NCBI GenBank assembly: GCA_036381195.1
Contig: DASVDH010000018.1
Location: 1 to 64,000 of the forward strand
Source of the DNA: RSA9 sp036381195
GTDB taxonomy: Bacteria; Gemmatimonadota; Gemmatimonadetes; Longimicrobiales; RSA9
Reading direction: 5' to 3'
Length of the DNA: 64,000 bases
Shown here: positions 18,135 to 27,433 of the stretch, piece after piece
Layout of the letters: each line of letters starts with the position of its first letter
Position numbering within the stretch: position 1 is the first letter of the stretch
The notes under the pieces: model-generated
What the model was told of the DNA's origin: nothing
The model's database searches: none
The model's input: the letters and a program-made list of their open reading frames with translations, nothing else
Position numbers and translations under genes: made by a program

Positions 18135-19867
18135 GGCCCCCCTCCTGCCGCGCGCCGCAGCCGAGCCAGCACGAGCGTCCCGCTCCCGTCCACCGCCACG
18201 CCGGCGATGCCGCGCCGCACGATCAGCAGCGGCCGCGTCTCGATCAGCGGTGCGACGCGCGGCGCATCCTCGGCGGCAGCCCCCGTCGCGCCCGAGGCGC
18301 CAGGCGCCCCGGCCCCTCGCACCCCACCCCCGAGCCACGGCGCGCGCTCGACCAGCGCCGCGGCCGCCTCGCACGGGTCTCCGCCCGCCACCGGCTCCAG
18401 CGGGACCACGTAGGCCGCGGCGCCGCCGGCACGCAGCGCGGCCGCGTAACCCGCGTCGCTCCCCGGATCCACGGCGTGCGCCTGCGCGCCCGCCTCTGCC
18501 AGCGCCGGCGCCGCGTCCGCCAGCCACGCCGCAGCGGCCCCTGCGCTGCCCGAGCCGGCCGCCGGCGCCAGCGCCACCAGCCGCTCGGCGAGCGCCCGTG
18601 CCACGGGGTCGCCTGGCGGGAACACGACGCCCGTTGCCTGCCCGACCACGCCCGCCGCCTGCCCGGCGCCGGCGCCCGGTGCTCCCGGCGGCCGCGTGCT
18701 CCCGCCCCCTGCCGCAGCGCGGTCCGCCTCGATGCCGCAATGCTCCACCGGGTCGCGGAGCACGGTCGCCGGCCGCGCGTCCGCGCGCACGGCATCACGC
18801 GCCAGGGCCTCGAGCGCCGGGGCCGGCGGGAGCACGAGCCGCGCGGCAGGCAGACCCGCGGGAGCACGAGCCGACGCGCCCCGTGCTCCGGAACCGGCCG
18901 CGACCAGCACGTACGCGCGGTCCCACCCGAGGGGGAGCGACTGGAACGCGCCGGAGCCGGCAGCGTAGGCCGCAACCGTAGGGTCACGGGTCACGAGCAC
19001 GTCTATCCCTCTGTCCAGCGCGTTGCGCGGGTCGCCGGCCGCGGCGCGGAACTCGATGGCAGGCCCCTCGCCGGCGGAAGGCCGGAGCACCAGCCGCTGG
19101 AGCGGGCCCGAGGGTGGCGCAGCCGGCGGGGCATCGGTGGGGGTCGCGTGCTCCGGGCGGTGCGGGCCCGTGCCGGCCGGCCACCCGCCGACCCTCGCGG
19201 AGGTCCGCACGGCCAGCGCGGGCAGGGCGAACGAGCGGAGCGGGACCGGCTCCGCCAGCTCGGCGCGCAGCGTGTGCGCGTCCAGGGCGGCCAGCGCCGT
19301 GAAGCGCGGCAGTGGCGCTCCCGGCATGCCGTCGGCGCCCGGTGCCCCGTCGGCGCCCGGTGCCCCGTCGGCGCCCGGCGCCCCGGAAGCCCGCGCGGCC
19401 CGCTCCGCCGCGAGCCAGCTCGCCGCCACGTCGCGCGCCGTGACCGGGGCGCCGGTCCAGTCGCGCGCGTCCGCGCGCAACGTGAACGTCCAGTGGCGGC
19501 CGTCTTCCTCGACGCGCCACGCAGCGGCGAGCCCGGGCTGGACGCGGCCCTCGCAGTCCACGCGGACCAGGGTCTCGTAGAGTTGCGCGAAGACGAGCCG
19601 TTCGGCGGCGTTGCGCGGCACGGGGGCATGCGCGGGGTCCACGCCGCCCGCCATGCCGACGACGACCGGCTGGTCCTTGCCCGCGCGGCCCGCCGGCGCG
19701 TCGGACGCGCGCGGCGCGGCGGACGGGGTGATGTCGCACGCCTCGGGGCGCGCGCCGGGTCCACCCGGGCGCGAGGCCACGGCGCACGCGGCGAGGACCG
19801 CGCCGAGCAGCGCCGCGGCGATGCCCGCGCGGCCGCGGGCGCCCACCGGGCGGCGGGCGGCGGCCAT
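18131..19867 (-). CDS. Peptide/solute-binding lipoprotein (SBP family 5-like)
   Basis: 578 residues from ATG 19867; the frame extends further upstream without a better start. The lipobox is GAVLAAC after a hydrophobic helix. The binding domain is of ABC family 5 type: ERLVFAQLYETLVRVDCEGRVQPGLAAAWRVEEDGRHWTFTLR and TGAPVTARDVAASWLAAE match its usual N-terminal lobe. An 18-base unit repeated three times (19331-19384) inserts GAPGAD repeats next to that lobe. No ABC permease or ATPase is present. Instead the gene overlaps a histidine kinase, so it may act as an extracellular sensor. Confidence 0.75.
   Translation of the reverse strand: MAAARRPVGARGRAGIAAALLGAVLAACAVASRPGGPGARPEACDITPSAAPRASDAPAGRAGKDQPVVVGMAGGVDPAHAPVPRNAAERLVFAQLYETLVRVDCEGRVQPGLAAAWRVEEDGRHWTFTLRADARDWTGAPVTARDVAASWLAAERAARASGAPGADGAPGADGAPGADGMPGAPLPRFTALAALDAHTLRAELAEPVPLRSFALPALAVRTSARVGGWPAGTGPHRPEHATPTDAPPAAPPSGPLQRLVLRPSAGEGPAIEFRAAAGDPRNALDRGIDVLVTRDPTVAAYAAGSGAFQSLPLGWDRAYVLVAAGSGARGASARAPAGLPAARLVLPPAPALEALARDAVRADARPATVLRDPVEHCGIEADRAAAGGGSTRPPGAPGAGAGQAAGVVGQATGVVFPPGDPVARALAERLVALAPAAGSGSAGAAAAWLADAAPALAEAGAQAHAVDPGSDAGYAAALRAGGAAAYVVPLEPVAGGDPCEAAAALVERAPWLGGGVRGAGAPGASGATGAAAEDAPRVAPLIETRPLLIVRRGIAGVAVDGSGTLVLARLRRAAGGGP
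19331..19384. repeat. Three tandem 18-base repeats inside the solute-binding protein gene
   Basis: The unit GTCGGCGCCCGGTGCCCC occurs at 19331-19348, 19349-19366 and (one change) 19367-19384. It encodes collagen-like GAPGAD units on the minus strand. The copy number could vary between strains. Confidence 0.8.
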
Positions 19868-20149
19868 CCCCGCGCCGGGGACCTCCTGGCGGAGCGCAAG
19901 GAGGAGCGGCGCCCGGGACGGGAGGGTGGCCGGGGAGCGGATCTCGGCCAAGGTCGGACTCGCGGTCGGAGGCGACGGCATCGCGATCTCTACACCGGCC
20001 GTGGCGGCCGGGTGCGCGGGGGCGGGCACGACTCAACGCTCGCGGGGGTTCGCGCATCCATGAGAGAGGAACGTAGCGGATCGGACGGCCGCCGGATCCC
20101 GGCCCGGGTCCCGCGCGGCGTGTGCTCCACTCGTAACCGGGTCGGCCCC

Positions 20150-23100
20150 ATGCCACGTACCCCTCCCGTTCTCCTGGTGCTGTGCTCCCTGCTGCTCGCC
20201 GGCCGCCTGTCCGCGCAGCAGGCGGACGTGCTGACGGGCCGTGTGGTGGGCAGCGACGGACAGCCGATCGCCGGCGCGCGGGTCGAGGCCTTCTCGGTCG
20301 AGACGGAGATCACCCGCTCGACGCTGACCAACGCGGATGGCCGCTACATGATCCTGTTCCCGGACGGCGGCGGCCGCTACGTCCTCCGCGTGACCTTCCT
20401 CGGCATGGCGGACGTGGTGCGCGCGGTCGTGCGCGAGGCGGGCGAGGAGCTGCTGGTCGCGGACGTGACGATGCAGCCCGAGGCGATCCCGATGGAGTCC
20501 ATCGTGGTGAGGGCGCCGCGCGCGCGGCCGAGCAGCGGGCGGGCGGGCGAGCAGTCCATGGCGCTCCCGCAGACGCTGCTCGAACGGCTGCCGCTGCCGG
20601 ATCTCGACCCCAACACCATCGCGCTCCTCGCCGCCGGCGTCGTGGCGACGGAGCTGGACTCGCTGACCGGGCGGATGGGCTTCTCCGTCGCGGGCATGAG
20701 CGAGCTGCTCAATCAGGTCACGCTGGACGGCACGGTGTTGCGGGACGGCGCGCCGGGCGTGCCGGAGGAGGGCGTGCGCCTGACGCAGGTCACGACCAGC
20801 ACGTTCGACGTCTCCCGGGGCGGGTTCGCGGGCGGGCAGGTCTCGATGACGACGGCGCGGGGCATGAACCGGCCGGCCGGCCGGTTCTCCTACCGGCTCG
20901 CGGATGACGCGCTCCAGGCCAACACGCTGCCCACGACGAACGCGTTCACGCACCACAACCTCGGCGGCTCGTGGGGTGGGCCGGTGATCCGCAACCGGCT
21001 CTTCTACAACGTCTCGTTCCAGCTCTCGCGCCGGGTGAACCACCGCTTCGCGCTGGCTGCGGACGACCCGCTGGCCGTGCAGCGCTCGGGGGTGAGCGCG
21101 GACTCGATCTCGCGCTTCCTCGACATCCTCGATGGCTACGGCATCCCGAGCTTGGGCCAGACGGGCCCGTACGACCAGGTGAGCGACGACGTGCGCCTCC
21201 AGGCCCGCATCGACTGGAGCGTGGTCCAGCGGCGCGACCAGGCGCACACGCTCTCGCTCCGGGTGAACGCGAACCTGAGCGAGGATGACAGCACGCGAAT
21301 CAGTCCGCTCGACCTCGCGCAGCACGGGGGGGACACGGAGCGCGACAGCCGCCTGGTCGCGCTCTCGGTGAATTCCCGGCTGGGCACCATGTGGACCAAC
21401 GCCCTGCGCATCTCCGCGGGCGAGTCGTGGAGCGAAGCGCTGCCGTACGCCGAGCTGCCGGAGGGACGCGTGCGCGTGACCTCGGACTTCGACGATGGCA
21501 CGCGGGGCACGCGCAGCCTGGTGTTCGGCGGCAACCGCAGCATGCCGAGGGACTCGCGCGACCGCGACGTGCAGATCTCGGACGAGGTCTCGCTCCTCCT
21601 GCCCCTCGGAAGGCACCTCCATCGGCTGAAGGTGGGCGGCTCGCTGGAGCGGTCGGAGGACGTGGACCGCTCGTCGAACGACTTCCTCGGCGCGTTCACG
21701 TTCGGCTCGCTGGCGGATCTCGAGGCAAACCGGCCGGAGCGCTACGAGCGGGCGCTCGCGCCGCGCGAGACGCGCACGGGGACGCTGAACATCGGGCTGT
21801 ACGCGGGCGACACGTGGCGCATCAGCGCGCCGCTCGAGGTCACGTTCGGCCTGCGCTGGGATCGCTGGGCCCTGGACGAGCGGCCGGCCTACAACCCCGC
21901 GGTCGAGCAGGCGTTCGGCCGCCGCACGGACATCGTGCCGCGGGCGTCTGCGCTGAGCCCGCGGATCGGCTTCAACTATCGGCTGAACGAGCCCGGCTCG
22001 CCCGTGAAAGCGCTGAGCGGCGGCCTCGGCCTGTTCGCGGGCCGGGCGCCGACCGGGATCTTCTCCGCGGCCGTGCGGCAGACGGGGCTGCCGGATGCCG
22101 AGCAGCGCCTGGTGTGCGTCGGCTCCGCCGTCCCGATCCCGGACTGGGAGCTCTACGCCAGCGATCCGGCCGCCGTCCCGGCGACCTGCGCGGACGGCGG
22201 GCCCGGCGAGCCGCCCGGCCTGGCGCAGCGCGCGCCGAGCGTGCTGGTGGTCGCGCCGGAGCAATCCGTGCCCGCATCGCTGCGCCTCCAGCTCGGCTAC
22301 CGCACGTCACTGCCGTTCGGGCTGTCCGGCGAATTCGGCTACACGTACTCGCTCGGCACGGGGCTGTGGGGGTATCGCGACCTGAACCTCGACGACACCC
22401 GGTCCTTCACGCTGGGGAACGAGGGCCGCCCGTTCTTCGGCGACCCGTCGGCGATCGTTCCGGAGACGGGCGCGGTGACCGCGGCGACGTCGCGGCGCTT
22501 CCCCGAGTTCGGGCACGTCCACGAGGTCGTGTCGGACCGCAAGTCCGTCGCGCATCAGGTCACGGCGCAGGCGAGCGGCGCCGTGGGCGACCGTCTCGTG
22601 CTCGGCGTCAACTACACGCTCGGCTTCGCGCGCGATCAGGGCACGGGCTCGTTCGCCGGGACGCCGGTCGCGGGAAACCCGAACCACGTGGAGTGGGCGA
22701 CCAGCAGCAACGACCGGCGGCACAGCATCGGCCTGACGGCGGCCTACGCGGTCACGCCGGAGATCGAGCTGACCGCGTACGCCCGGATCACGTCCGGCTC
22801 CCCGTTCACGCCGATGGTGAGCCGCGACATCAACGGCGACGGCGCGCGCAACGACCGCGCGTTCATCTTCGACCCGCGCAACGCGCCGGACACGGCGATC
22901 GCGAACGGCATGATGCGGCTGCTGCGCAACGTGCCCGGGCGCGTACGGGAGTGCCTGGAGTCGCAGTTCGGCAGCATCGCCGAGCGCAACAGTTGCCGCA
23001 ACGGCTGGACCCAATCGCTCAACCTGCGCGCGAGCCTGCGGCCGGAGCTGCCCGTGGTGGGCCGGCGCTTCACGATCTCCGTCGACGCGCGGAACGTGTT

Positions 23101-23806
23101 GACGGGGCTGGACCAGCTCATCCACGGCCGGGACGGCATGAAGGGTTGGGGCGAGGGCCGGCGCGCGGATGCGACGCTGCTCGAGGTCCGCGGCTTCGAT
23201 CCCGCGACCCGCTCGTTCCTCTACCAGGTCAACGAGGGCTTCGGCCAGGTACGGCGCGGGCCCGGCGCGTTCCGCAACGCGTTCTCGCTCACGCTCTCGG
23301 CGCAGCTCGCCATCGGCGGGCCGCCGGGGTTGGCGGACCGCGGCTTCGGGCGGGGCCGGTTCGGCGGCGGATTCCGGCCGGGCGGGGACGGCGCCGCGCG
23401 CTTCGGGCGCGCGGGCGGAGGCGGCGAGGGCGGCATGCGCGGCTTCAACGCGGTCGGGCTCCTGGACCGGATGCTCGCGAACCCCATCCCCGTGCTGCTC
23501 GAGCTGAAGGACACGCTCGGGCTGACGGCCGAGCAGGTGGCGGCCGTGGAGGAGGTGTCCGCCACGCTCCAGGAGACGCTGAACCGGCAGCGGGAGGAGT
23601 TGGGCCGCCGGCTGGACGGCCTGAGCGGCAGCGAGCAGGCTCGCGCCTTCGCCGCGCTGCGGCCCGAGCTCGATGCCGCGCGGCGCGGCATCACCGAGGC
23701 GCTCCGCGCCGTCGAGAAGATCCTCACGCCCGAGCAGTGGCAGCGCGTGCCGGAGCGGGTGCGGGACCCGTTCCGGCGGCGCGGGACCCCGCAGCGGAGC
23801 CGGTAG
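20150..23806 (+). CDS. TonB-dependent receptor with carboxypeptidase-like N-domain and Spy-like C-tail
   Basis: 1218 residues from ATG 20150 (MPRTPPVLLVLCSLLLAGRLSAQ, signal peptide). Residues about 25-110 are a carboxypeptidase-regulatory-like domain (LTGRVVGSDGQPIAGARVEAFS, TLTNADGRYMILFP). A plug-like region and an outer-membrane barrel follow (GGSWGGPVIRNRLFYNVSFQ, many aromatic strand ends). This is the OmpA/TonB type common in Bacteroidota and Gemmatimonadota, for uptake of an unknown substrate. The barrel appears to end near NAFSLTLSAQLAIG. A Gly/Arg/Phe-rich linker then leads to a helical tail of about 115 residues with LTAEQVAAVEEV and LTPEQWQRVPERV, like the Spy/CpxP LTxxQ repeats. 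That tail is unusual for a receptor. Confidence 0.85.
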   Translation: MPRTPPVLLVLCSLLLAGRLSAQQADVLTGRVVGSDGQPIAGARVEAFSVETEITRSTLTNADGRYMILFPDGGGRYVLRVTFLGMADVVRAVVREAGEELLVADVTMQPEAIPMESIVVRAPRARPSSGRAGEQSMALPQTLLERLPLPDLDPNTIALLAAGVVATELDSLTGRMGFSVAGMSELLNQVTLDGTVLRDGAPGVPEEGVRLTQVTTSTFDVSRGGFAGGQVSMTTARGMNRPAGRFSYRLADDALQANTLPTTNAFTHHNLGGSWGGPVIRNRLFYNVSFQLSRRVNHRFALAADDPLAVQRSGVSADSISRFLDILDGYGIPSLGQTGPYDQVSDDVRLQARIDWSVVQRRDQAHTLSLRVNANLSEDDSTRISPLDLAQHGGDTERDSRLVALSVNSRLGTMWTNALRISAGESWSEALPYAELPEGRVRVTSDFDDGTRGTRSLVFGGNRSMPRDSRDRDVQISDEVSLLLPLGRHLHRLKVGGSLERSEDVDRSSNDFLGAFTFGSLADLEANRPERYERALAPRETRTGTLNIGLYAGDTWRISAPLEVTFGLRWDRWALDERPAYNPAVEQAFGRRTDIVPRASALSPRIGFNYRLNEPGSPVKALSGGLGLFAGRAPTGIFSAAVRQTGLPDAEQRLVCVGSAVPIPDWELYASDPAAVPATCADGGPGEPPGLAQRAPSVLVVAPEQSVPASLRLQLGYRTSLPFGLSGEFGYTYSLGTGLWGYRDLNLDDTRSFTLGNEGRPFFGDPSAIVPETGAVTAATSRRFPEFGHVHEVVSDRKSVAHQVTAQASGAVGDRLVLGVNYTLGFARDQGTGSFAGTPVAGNPNHVEWATSSNDRRHSIGLTAAYAVTPEIELTAYARITSGSPFTPMVSRDINGDGARNDRAFIFDPRNAPDTAIANGMMRLLRNVPGRVRECLESQFGSIAERNSCRNGWTQSLNLRASLRPELPVVGRRFTISVDARNVLTGLDQLIHGRDGMKGWGEGRRADATLLEVRGFDPATRSFLYQVNEGFGQVRRGPGAFRNAFSLTLSAQLAIGGPPGLADRGFGRGRFGGGFRPGGDGAARFGRAGGGGEGGMRGFNAVGLLDRMLANPIPVLLELKDTLGLTAEQVAAVEEVSATLQETLNRQREELGRRLDGLSGSEQARAFAALRPELDAARRGITEALRAVEKILTPEQWQRVPERVRDPFRRRGTPQRSR

Positions 23807-24059
23807 CCCTCACAACTGGATTGACGAGGGCGCCGTCCCGGCGGCCGTTCGCCGGCGCCGCCTCGCTGCGCGCGGGCGCTGACCCGGCCGCGGGGCTCGC
23901 CGGTGCCGCGCGAGCGCCGCGCCGGATGAAACCCCACACCCCGACGCGTGTAGTCCGGGACTAGGAGCGCCGCGCAGTCCATTCCAGCAGCGCAGTGCCC
24001 GCCTCGATTTCGCGTTCATCGAAGTCCGAGCGAAGACGCTCCCAGCATCATGAGGTCCC

Positions 24060-24890
24060 ATGCTCGCGCCAGCATCCCCGCGCATCCCGGTCCCCGTCCT
24101 GCTCGCGTTCGCCGTCCTGGTCGTGGGCGCCGCGCCGCCTGCCGGCGCCCTGACCGGGCGGGCGGACGACGCCGCGCCGGCCGCCCTCGCGGAGCCGGCT
24201 GCCGCGGCCCCGCACGCGCCGGCCGCCGCGCCGGCCCCCGCCGCGCCCGACCCCGTCGAGGAGCTGGTCGCGACCGCGCACGACGAGCTGTCCCGCTACG
24301 TGCGCCGGATGAGCCACCCGGACGCGCTGCGCCTCGCCCTCAGGGCCTACTACAACTACCGGGCAGCGCGGCCGCACCGCGTGCGCAAGCCGTACCTCTT
24401 CTTCGTGGACTACGGGCTGGACAACCGCACGGCGCGCGGCTACGTGTTCGACATGGACCGGCTGGAGCTGGTGGACGGGCCGTTCACGGTCGCGCACGGC
24501 TCCGGCTCGTCCCGCTCGCGCAACGGGGTCCCGACGCGCTTCTCGAACCGGCCGGGCAGCAAGGCAACCTCGCTGGGGCTGTACGTGGCGCAGGAGACCT
24601 ACACGTTCCACGGCCGGGCCGGCGGCCGCGCCTACACGTCCGTCGGGCTGCGGCTGGACGGCGAGTCGGACGGCTTCAACGATGCGGCGCGGCGCCGCCG
24701 CATCGTCGCGCACGGCGCGCCGTACGTCACCAGGCGCGACGCCGGCCGCAGCGAGGGCTGCCCGGCGATCGAGCCGCGCCGCGCACGCCGGCTGCTGCCC
24801 TTGCTCGCCAACGGCGGGGTCGTCTTCCTGTTCTCGCCGCTCGACACCCGCTGGCTACGGCACGACCCCTGGATCAACGCCGGCGGCTGA
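24060..24890 (+). CDS. Murein L,D-transpeptidase catalytic-domain protein (YkuD_2-like)
   Basis: 276 residues. After a signal peptide (VLLAFAVLVVGAAPPAGA) comes an Ala/Pro-rich spacer, then the catalytic domain from about residue 80 (LRLALRAYYNYRAARPHRVRKPYLFFVDYG). The active-site cysteine lies in RSEGCPAIEP near the C-terminus, preceded by SVGLRLDGESDGFNDAARRRRIVAHG. Such proteins are predicted to make or exchange peptidoglycan cross-links in the periplasm. The gene is monocistronic. Confidence 0.87.
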   Translation: MLAPASPRIPVPVLLAFAVLVVGAAPPAGALTGRADDAAPAALAEPAAAAPHAPAAAPAPAAPDPVEELVATAHDELSRYVRRMSHPDALRLALRAYYNYRAARPHRVRKPYLFFVDYGLDNRTARGYVFDMDRLELVDGPFTVAHGSGSSRSRNGVPTRFSNRPGSKATSLGLYVAQETYTFHGRAGGRAYTSVGLRLDGESDGFNDAARRRRIVAHGAPYVTRRDAGRSEGCPAIEPRRARRLLPLLANGGVVFLFSPLDTRWLRHDPWINAGG

Positions 24891-24976
24891 CCACGGCGCG
24901 CCCGTGGCGCCGTAGCCGTCCCCCGCCCCGCGCTCGGGACGCGCCGCAAGCGCCACGGGCCGCCCGTGCTGGCCGG

Positions 24977-25672
24977 CTATCCCACCGCGTCCGCCGGGTG
25001 CGCGCCCGGCACCAGGTCCGCGAACCAGAAGCCGCCCCGCTCGACCACCTCGCCGCGGGCGATCGCGACCGGCCGGCTGAAGATCGGCCCGTCGTACACG
25101 AAGGTGTGGAACTCGCCGCGCTCGCCGCACGGGTCGCACGCCGCCGGCAGATCGGCGAGGAACGCGGCGTCGTACTCGCGGCCGCAGAAGGACGGGTCGA
25201 GCTGCGCCGGGTCCACGCACACGACCGTCGCGCGGAAGCCCGCCTCGACGAACCCGCGTGCCAGCTCGCGCGTGTCGTGCCCCCAGAGCGGGAACTCGCA
25301 CGCGAACCCGAGCCGCGCCGCGAACGCCTCGCGGTACGAGCGGACGTCCTCGAGGAACAGGTCGCCGAACACCAGCCGCTCGACGCCGTCGCGCCTCAGG
25401 TCCACGAGCGCGTCCGCCATGCGCGCCTCGTACACCTCGTTGGCGCATCCGGGCGGGATCGCGACCTCGACGAGCGGCAGCCCGAGCGACCGGCACTGTT
25501 CCCGCAGCAGCGAGCGCCGCACGCCGTGCATGCTGACGCGGTCGTACGCATCGGTCACGGTCGTGACCAGCGCGCTCACGCCGAGCCGCCCCTCCCGCAG
25601 CACCGCCGCCAGCGCCAGAGCGGAGTCCTTGCCGCCGCTCCAGCCCACGGCCGCCCGCACCCGATTGCTCAT
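24977..25672 (-). CDS. PP-loop ATPase, DUF71/Dph6 (diphthine-ammonia ligase) family
   Basis: 231 residues. The PP-loop is SGGKDSALAL near the N-terminus, followed by SALVTTVTDAYDRVSMHGVR and FGDLFLEDVRSYREAFAARLG, both typical of the DUF71/Dph6 superfamily. The C-terminal motif is CGERGEFHTFVYDGP. In eukaryotes and archaea the family amidates diphthine; the bacterial members have no settled substrate but adenylate a carboxylate and probably add ammonia. It is followed 33 bases later by a DUF2007-like gene start region on the same strand. Confidence 0.88.
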   Translation of the reverse strand: MSNRVRAAVGWSGGKDSALALAAVLREGRLGVSALVTTVTDAYDRVSMHGVRRSLLREQCRSLGLPLVEVAIPPGCANEVYEARMADALVDLRRDGVERLVFGDLFLEDVRSYREAFAARLGFACEFPLWGHDTRELARGFVEAGFRATVVCVDPAQLDPSFCGREYDAAFLADLPAACDPCGERGEFHTFVYDGPIFSRPVAIARGEVVERGGFWFADLVPGAHPADAVG

Positions 25673-25706
25673 GCCCGCCGACCGCCCGGGGTGGGCGCCG
25701 CCTCCC

Positions 25707-25943
25707 TCACGCCGGCTCGTCCTCCGGCTCGGCGAGCCCCAGCAGGTCCAGCGCGTGGTCCAGGTCTCCGGCCGGCACGAGCAGCGTCACGCCCTGCACG
25801 GACATCCCGCTGAAGCCGCCGCCGAACAGGCCGATGTCCGGCCCCTGGAGCAGGACCGGGATGCCGGCCTCCCGCAGCAGCCCGGCGTGGAAGTCCGCTT
25901 CTGCGCGGCTGGCGTAGTTCCTGACTTTCGCCCATCCGGACAT
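25707..25943 (-). CDS. DUF2007-like putative signal-transducing protein
   Basis: 78 residues from ATG 25943. The pattern KVRNYASRAEADFHAGLLREAGIPVLLQGPD is the DUF2007 signature (small cytoplasmic ferredoxin-like fold, function unknown). The end GVTLLVPAGDLDHALDLLGLAEPEDE also fits. It is upstream of the PP-loop gene on the same strand, and the two may be co-transcribed. Confidence 0.8.
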   Translation of the reverse strand: MSGWAKVRNYASRAEADFHAGLLREAGIPVLLQGPDIGLFGGGFSGMSVQGVTLLVPAGDLDHALDLLGLAEPEDEPA

Positions 25944-26252
25944 CGCGTCGCCCTTTCGCTCGAGTCCTCGTACCCCGCCGGCGGCCGGAAGTCTCGCCGC
26001 GGCGCGAGCCGGGGCGCGTGCCGGGCGCCCTCGCGTCCCGGGATCGGGGGCTCCGCCGGACACGTGTTCCGGCATTCCCCGACAGCCCCCGCACTCGCGT
26101 GCAGGCATGTTGGGAGCGACGTGGCGCCGCAGCGCGCGTGGCGCGGCGGCGCCACCCGGGCCCCGCCCGCGGCGCGGACTCGCGGCGCGGCCGCAGACGT
26201 GCACCCACCCGTGCACGTCCACGTGAATGTCCGCTCGAGAGGAGGTCCTCCA
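25944..26252. other. Intergenic region with CACGTG motifs
   Basis: A divergent spacer of about 310 bases. It contains an 8-base palindrome ACACGTGT at about 26060 and several GTGCAC/CACGTG-like words near 26200-26225. These might be regulator sites. I see no gene. Confidence 0.3.
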
Positions 26253-26765
26253 ATGAGCTGGGTGCACGTTCACCTGCTCCTCAATCACGTGCCCGTGATC
26301 GGGATCTTCGGCGCCGTGTTCGTCCTCGCCGTGGGCATCGTGAGGCGGAGCCAGGATGTGATGCGCCTGGGCCTCGGGCTCGTCGTGCTGGTCGCGGCGG
26401 CGAGCGTCGTCGTCTACCTCACCGGAGAGCCGGCGGAGCACCTCGTCGAGCGCCTGCCGGGCATCTCCGAGACGGCGCTCGAGGCGCACGAGCAGGCGGC
26501 GTTCGCCGCCACGGCCGTGATGACGCTGCTCGGCATCGGCGTCGCGGCCGGCCTGCTCGCATACCGCCGCGGGGCGCGCGTCCCCCGCTGGCTCGCGGTC
26601 TGGGCGCTGGCGCTGTCCGTCGTCGCGGCGGGCATGATGACCTGGAACGCAGGGCTCGGCGGCCAGATCCGCCACAGCGAGATCCGGCGGGAGAGCGCCC
26701 CGGCCGCGCTCGAGCAGCAGGCAGATCCCCAGCCCGCCGAGCCGGAAGAAACGCAGGGAACGTGA
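26253..26765 (+). CDS. Four-helix membrane protein (DUF2231-like)
   Basis: 170 residues, with a strong GGAGG site 9 bases before the ATG. It has four predicted membrane helices: residues about 7-30, 36-58, 85-105 and 112-132. Conserved-looking His residues occur near the first helix (HVHLLLNHVPVIG) and in loops (EHLVERLPG, EAHEQAAF), a pattern that suggests haem or metal binding. The C-terminus is acidic and cytoplasmic or periplasmic. The following osmC-like gene starts 2 bases after its stop. Confidence 0.7.
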   Translation: MSWVHVHLLLNHVPVIGIFGAVFVLAVGIVRRSQDVMRLGLGLVVLVAAASVVVYLTGEPAEHLVERLPGISETALEAHEQAAFAATAVMTLLGIGVAAGLLAYRRGARVPRWLAVWALALSVVAAGMMTWNAGLGGQIRHSEIRRESAPAALEQQADPQPAEPEETQGT

Positions 26766-26767
26766 TC

Positions 26768-27220
26768 ATGGCGAACGGAACCTTCGACGTCACGCTCACC
26801 CGGGAGCGCGGCTACGAGTTCGTCGTCCGCTTCGAGCAGGACGGAATCGCGGAGCTGACCGTGGACGAGCTGCCGCCCGTGGGCCGGGGCGCCGGGCCGA
26901 ACCCGACCGCCCTGCTCGCCGCCGCCGTCGGGAGCTGCCTGGGCGCCAGCCTGCTGTTCTGCCTCCAGAAGGCGCGCGTCGCCGTGGGGGGCATGACGAC
27001 CGAGGTGCACGGGACGATCGAACGCAACGACAAGGGCCGGCTGCGCGTGACGCGCATCGAGGTCCGCCTCGCCCCGGAGCTCGAGGACGCCGACGGCGCG
27101 CGCGTCATGCGCTGCGTCGACCTCTTCGAGGACTTCTGCACCGTCACGCAGAGCGTGCGCCAGGGGATCGAGGTGGACGTCGTGGTCGCGCCCAGGATCC
27201 GCACGGCCGAGCCGGCGTGA
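26768..27220 (+). CDS. OsmC family protein
   Basis: 150 residues. The OsmC/Ohr fold signature is visible: PPVGRGAGPNPTALLAAAVGSCLGASLLFCLQK and later CVDLFEDFCTVTQSVRQGIEV, which carry the cysteines expected of thiol peroxidases or redox sensors of this family. It sits directly behind the small membrane protein, in one operon. Function: probable detoxification of organic hydroperoxides or a related thiol-based role. Confidence 0.85.
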   Translation: MANGTFDVTLTRERGYEFVVRFEQDGIAELTVDELPPVGRGAGPNPTALLAAAVGSCLGASLLFCLQKARVAVGGMTTEVHGTIERNDKGRLRVTRIEVRLAPELEDADGARVMRCVDLFEDFCTVTQSVRQGIEVDVVVAPRIRTAEPA

Positions 27221-27433
27221 GCCGCGCGCCGCACCGGGGGCCGGCGAGTCCCGAGACTCCGTCGGGGCTTCCCCCGCGTCCGGCCACTAGCCGTCGAGCG
27301 CCCGCGCCGGCCGGTGGAGCGTTGCCCGCCCACCGCGCCGGCGCGGCCGCGGGGCGCCGCGATCCGCACGGCCCCGCGGCCGGCCCGCAGCCGCCGAGGC
27401 GCGGCGCGATCGGCGGTCACGCGGATCGCCGGC

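Noticed and set aside
17924..20149. Very long plus-strand open frame leading into the TonB receptor
   Set aside because: It is antisense to the solute-binding protein and kinase genes, has Arg/Pro-rich composition, and the signal peptide begins only at 20150.
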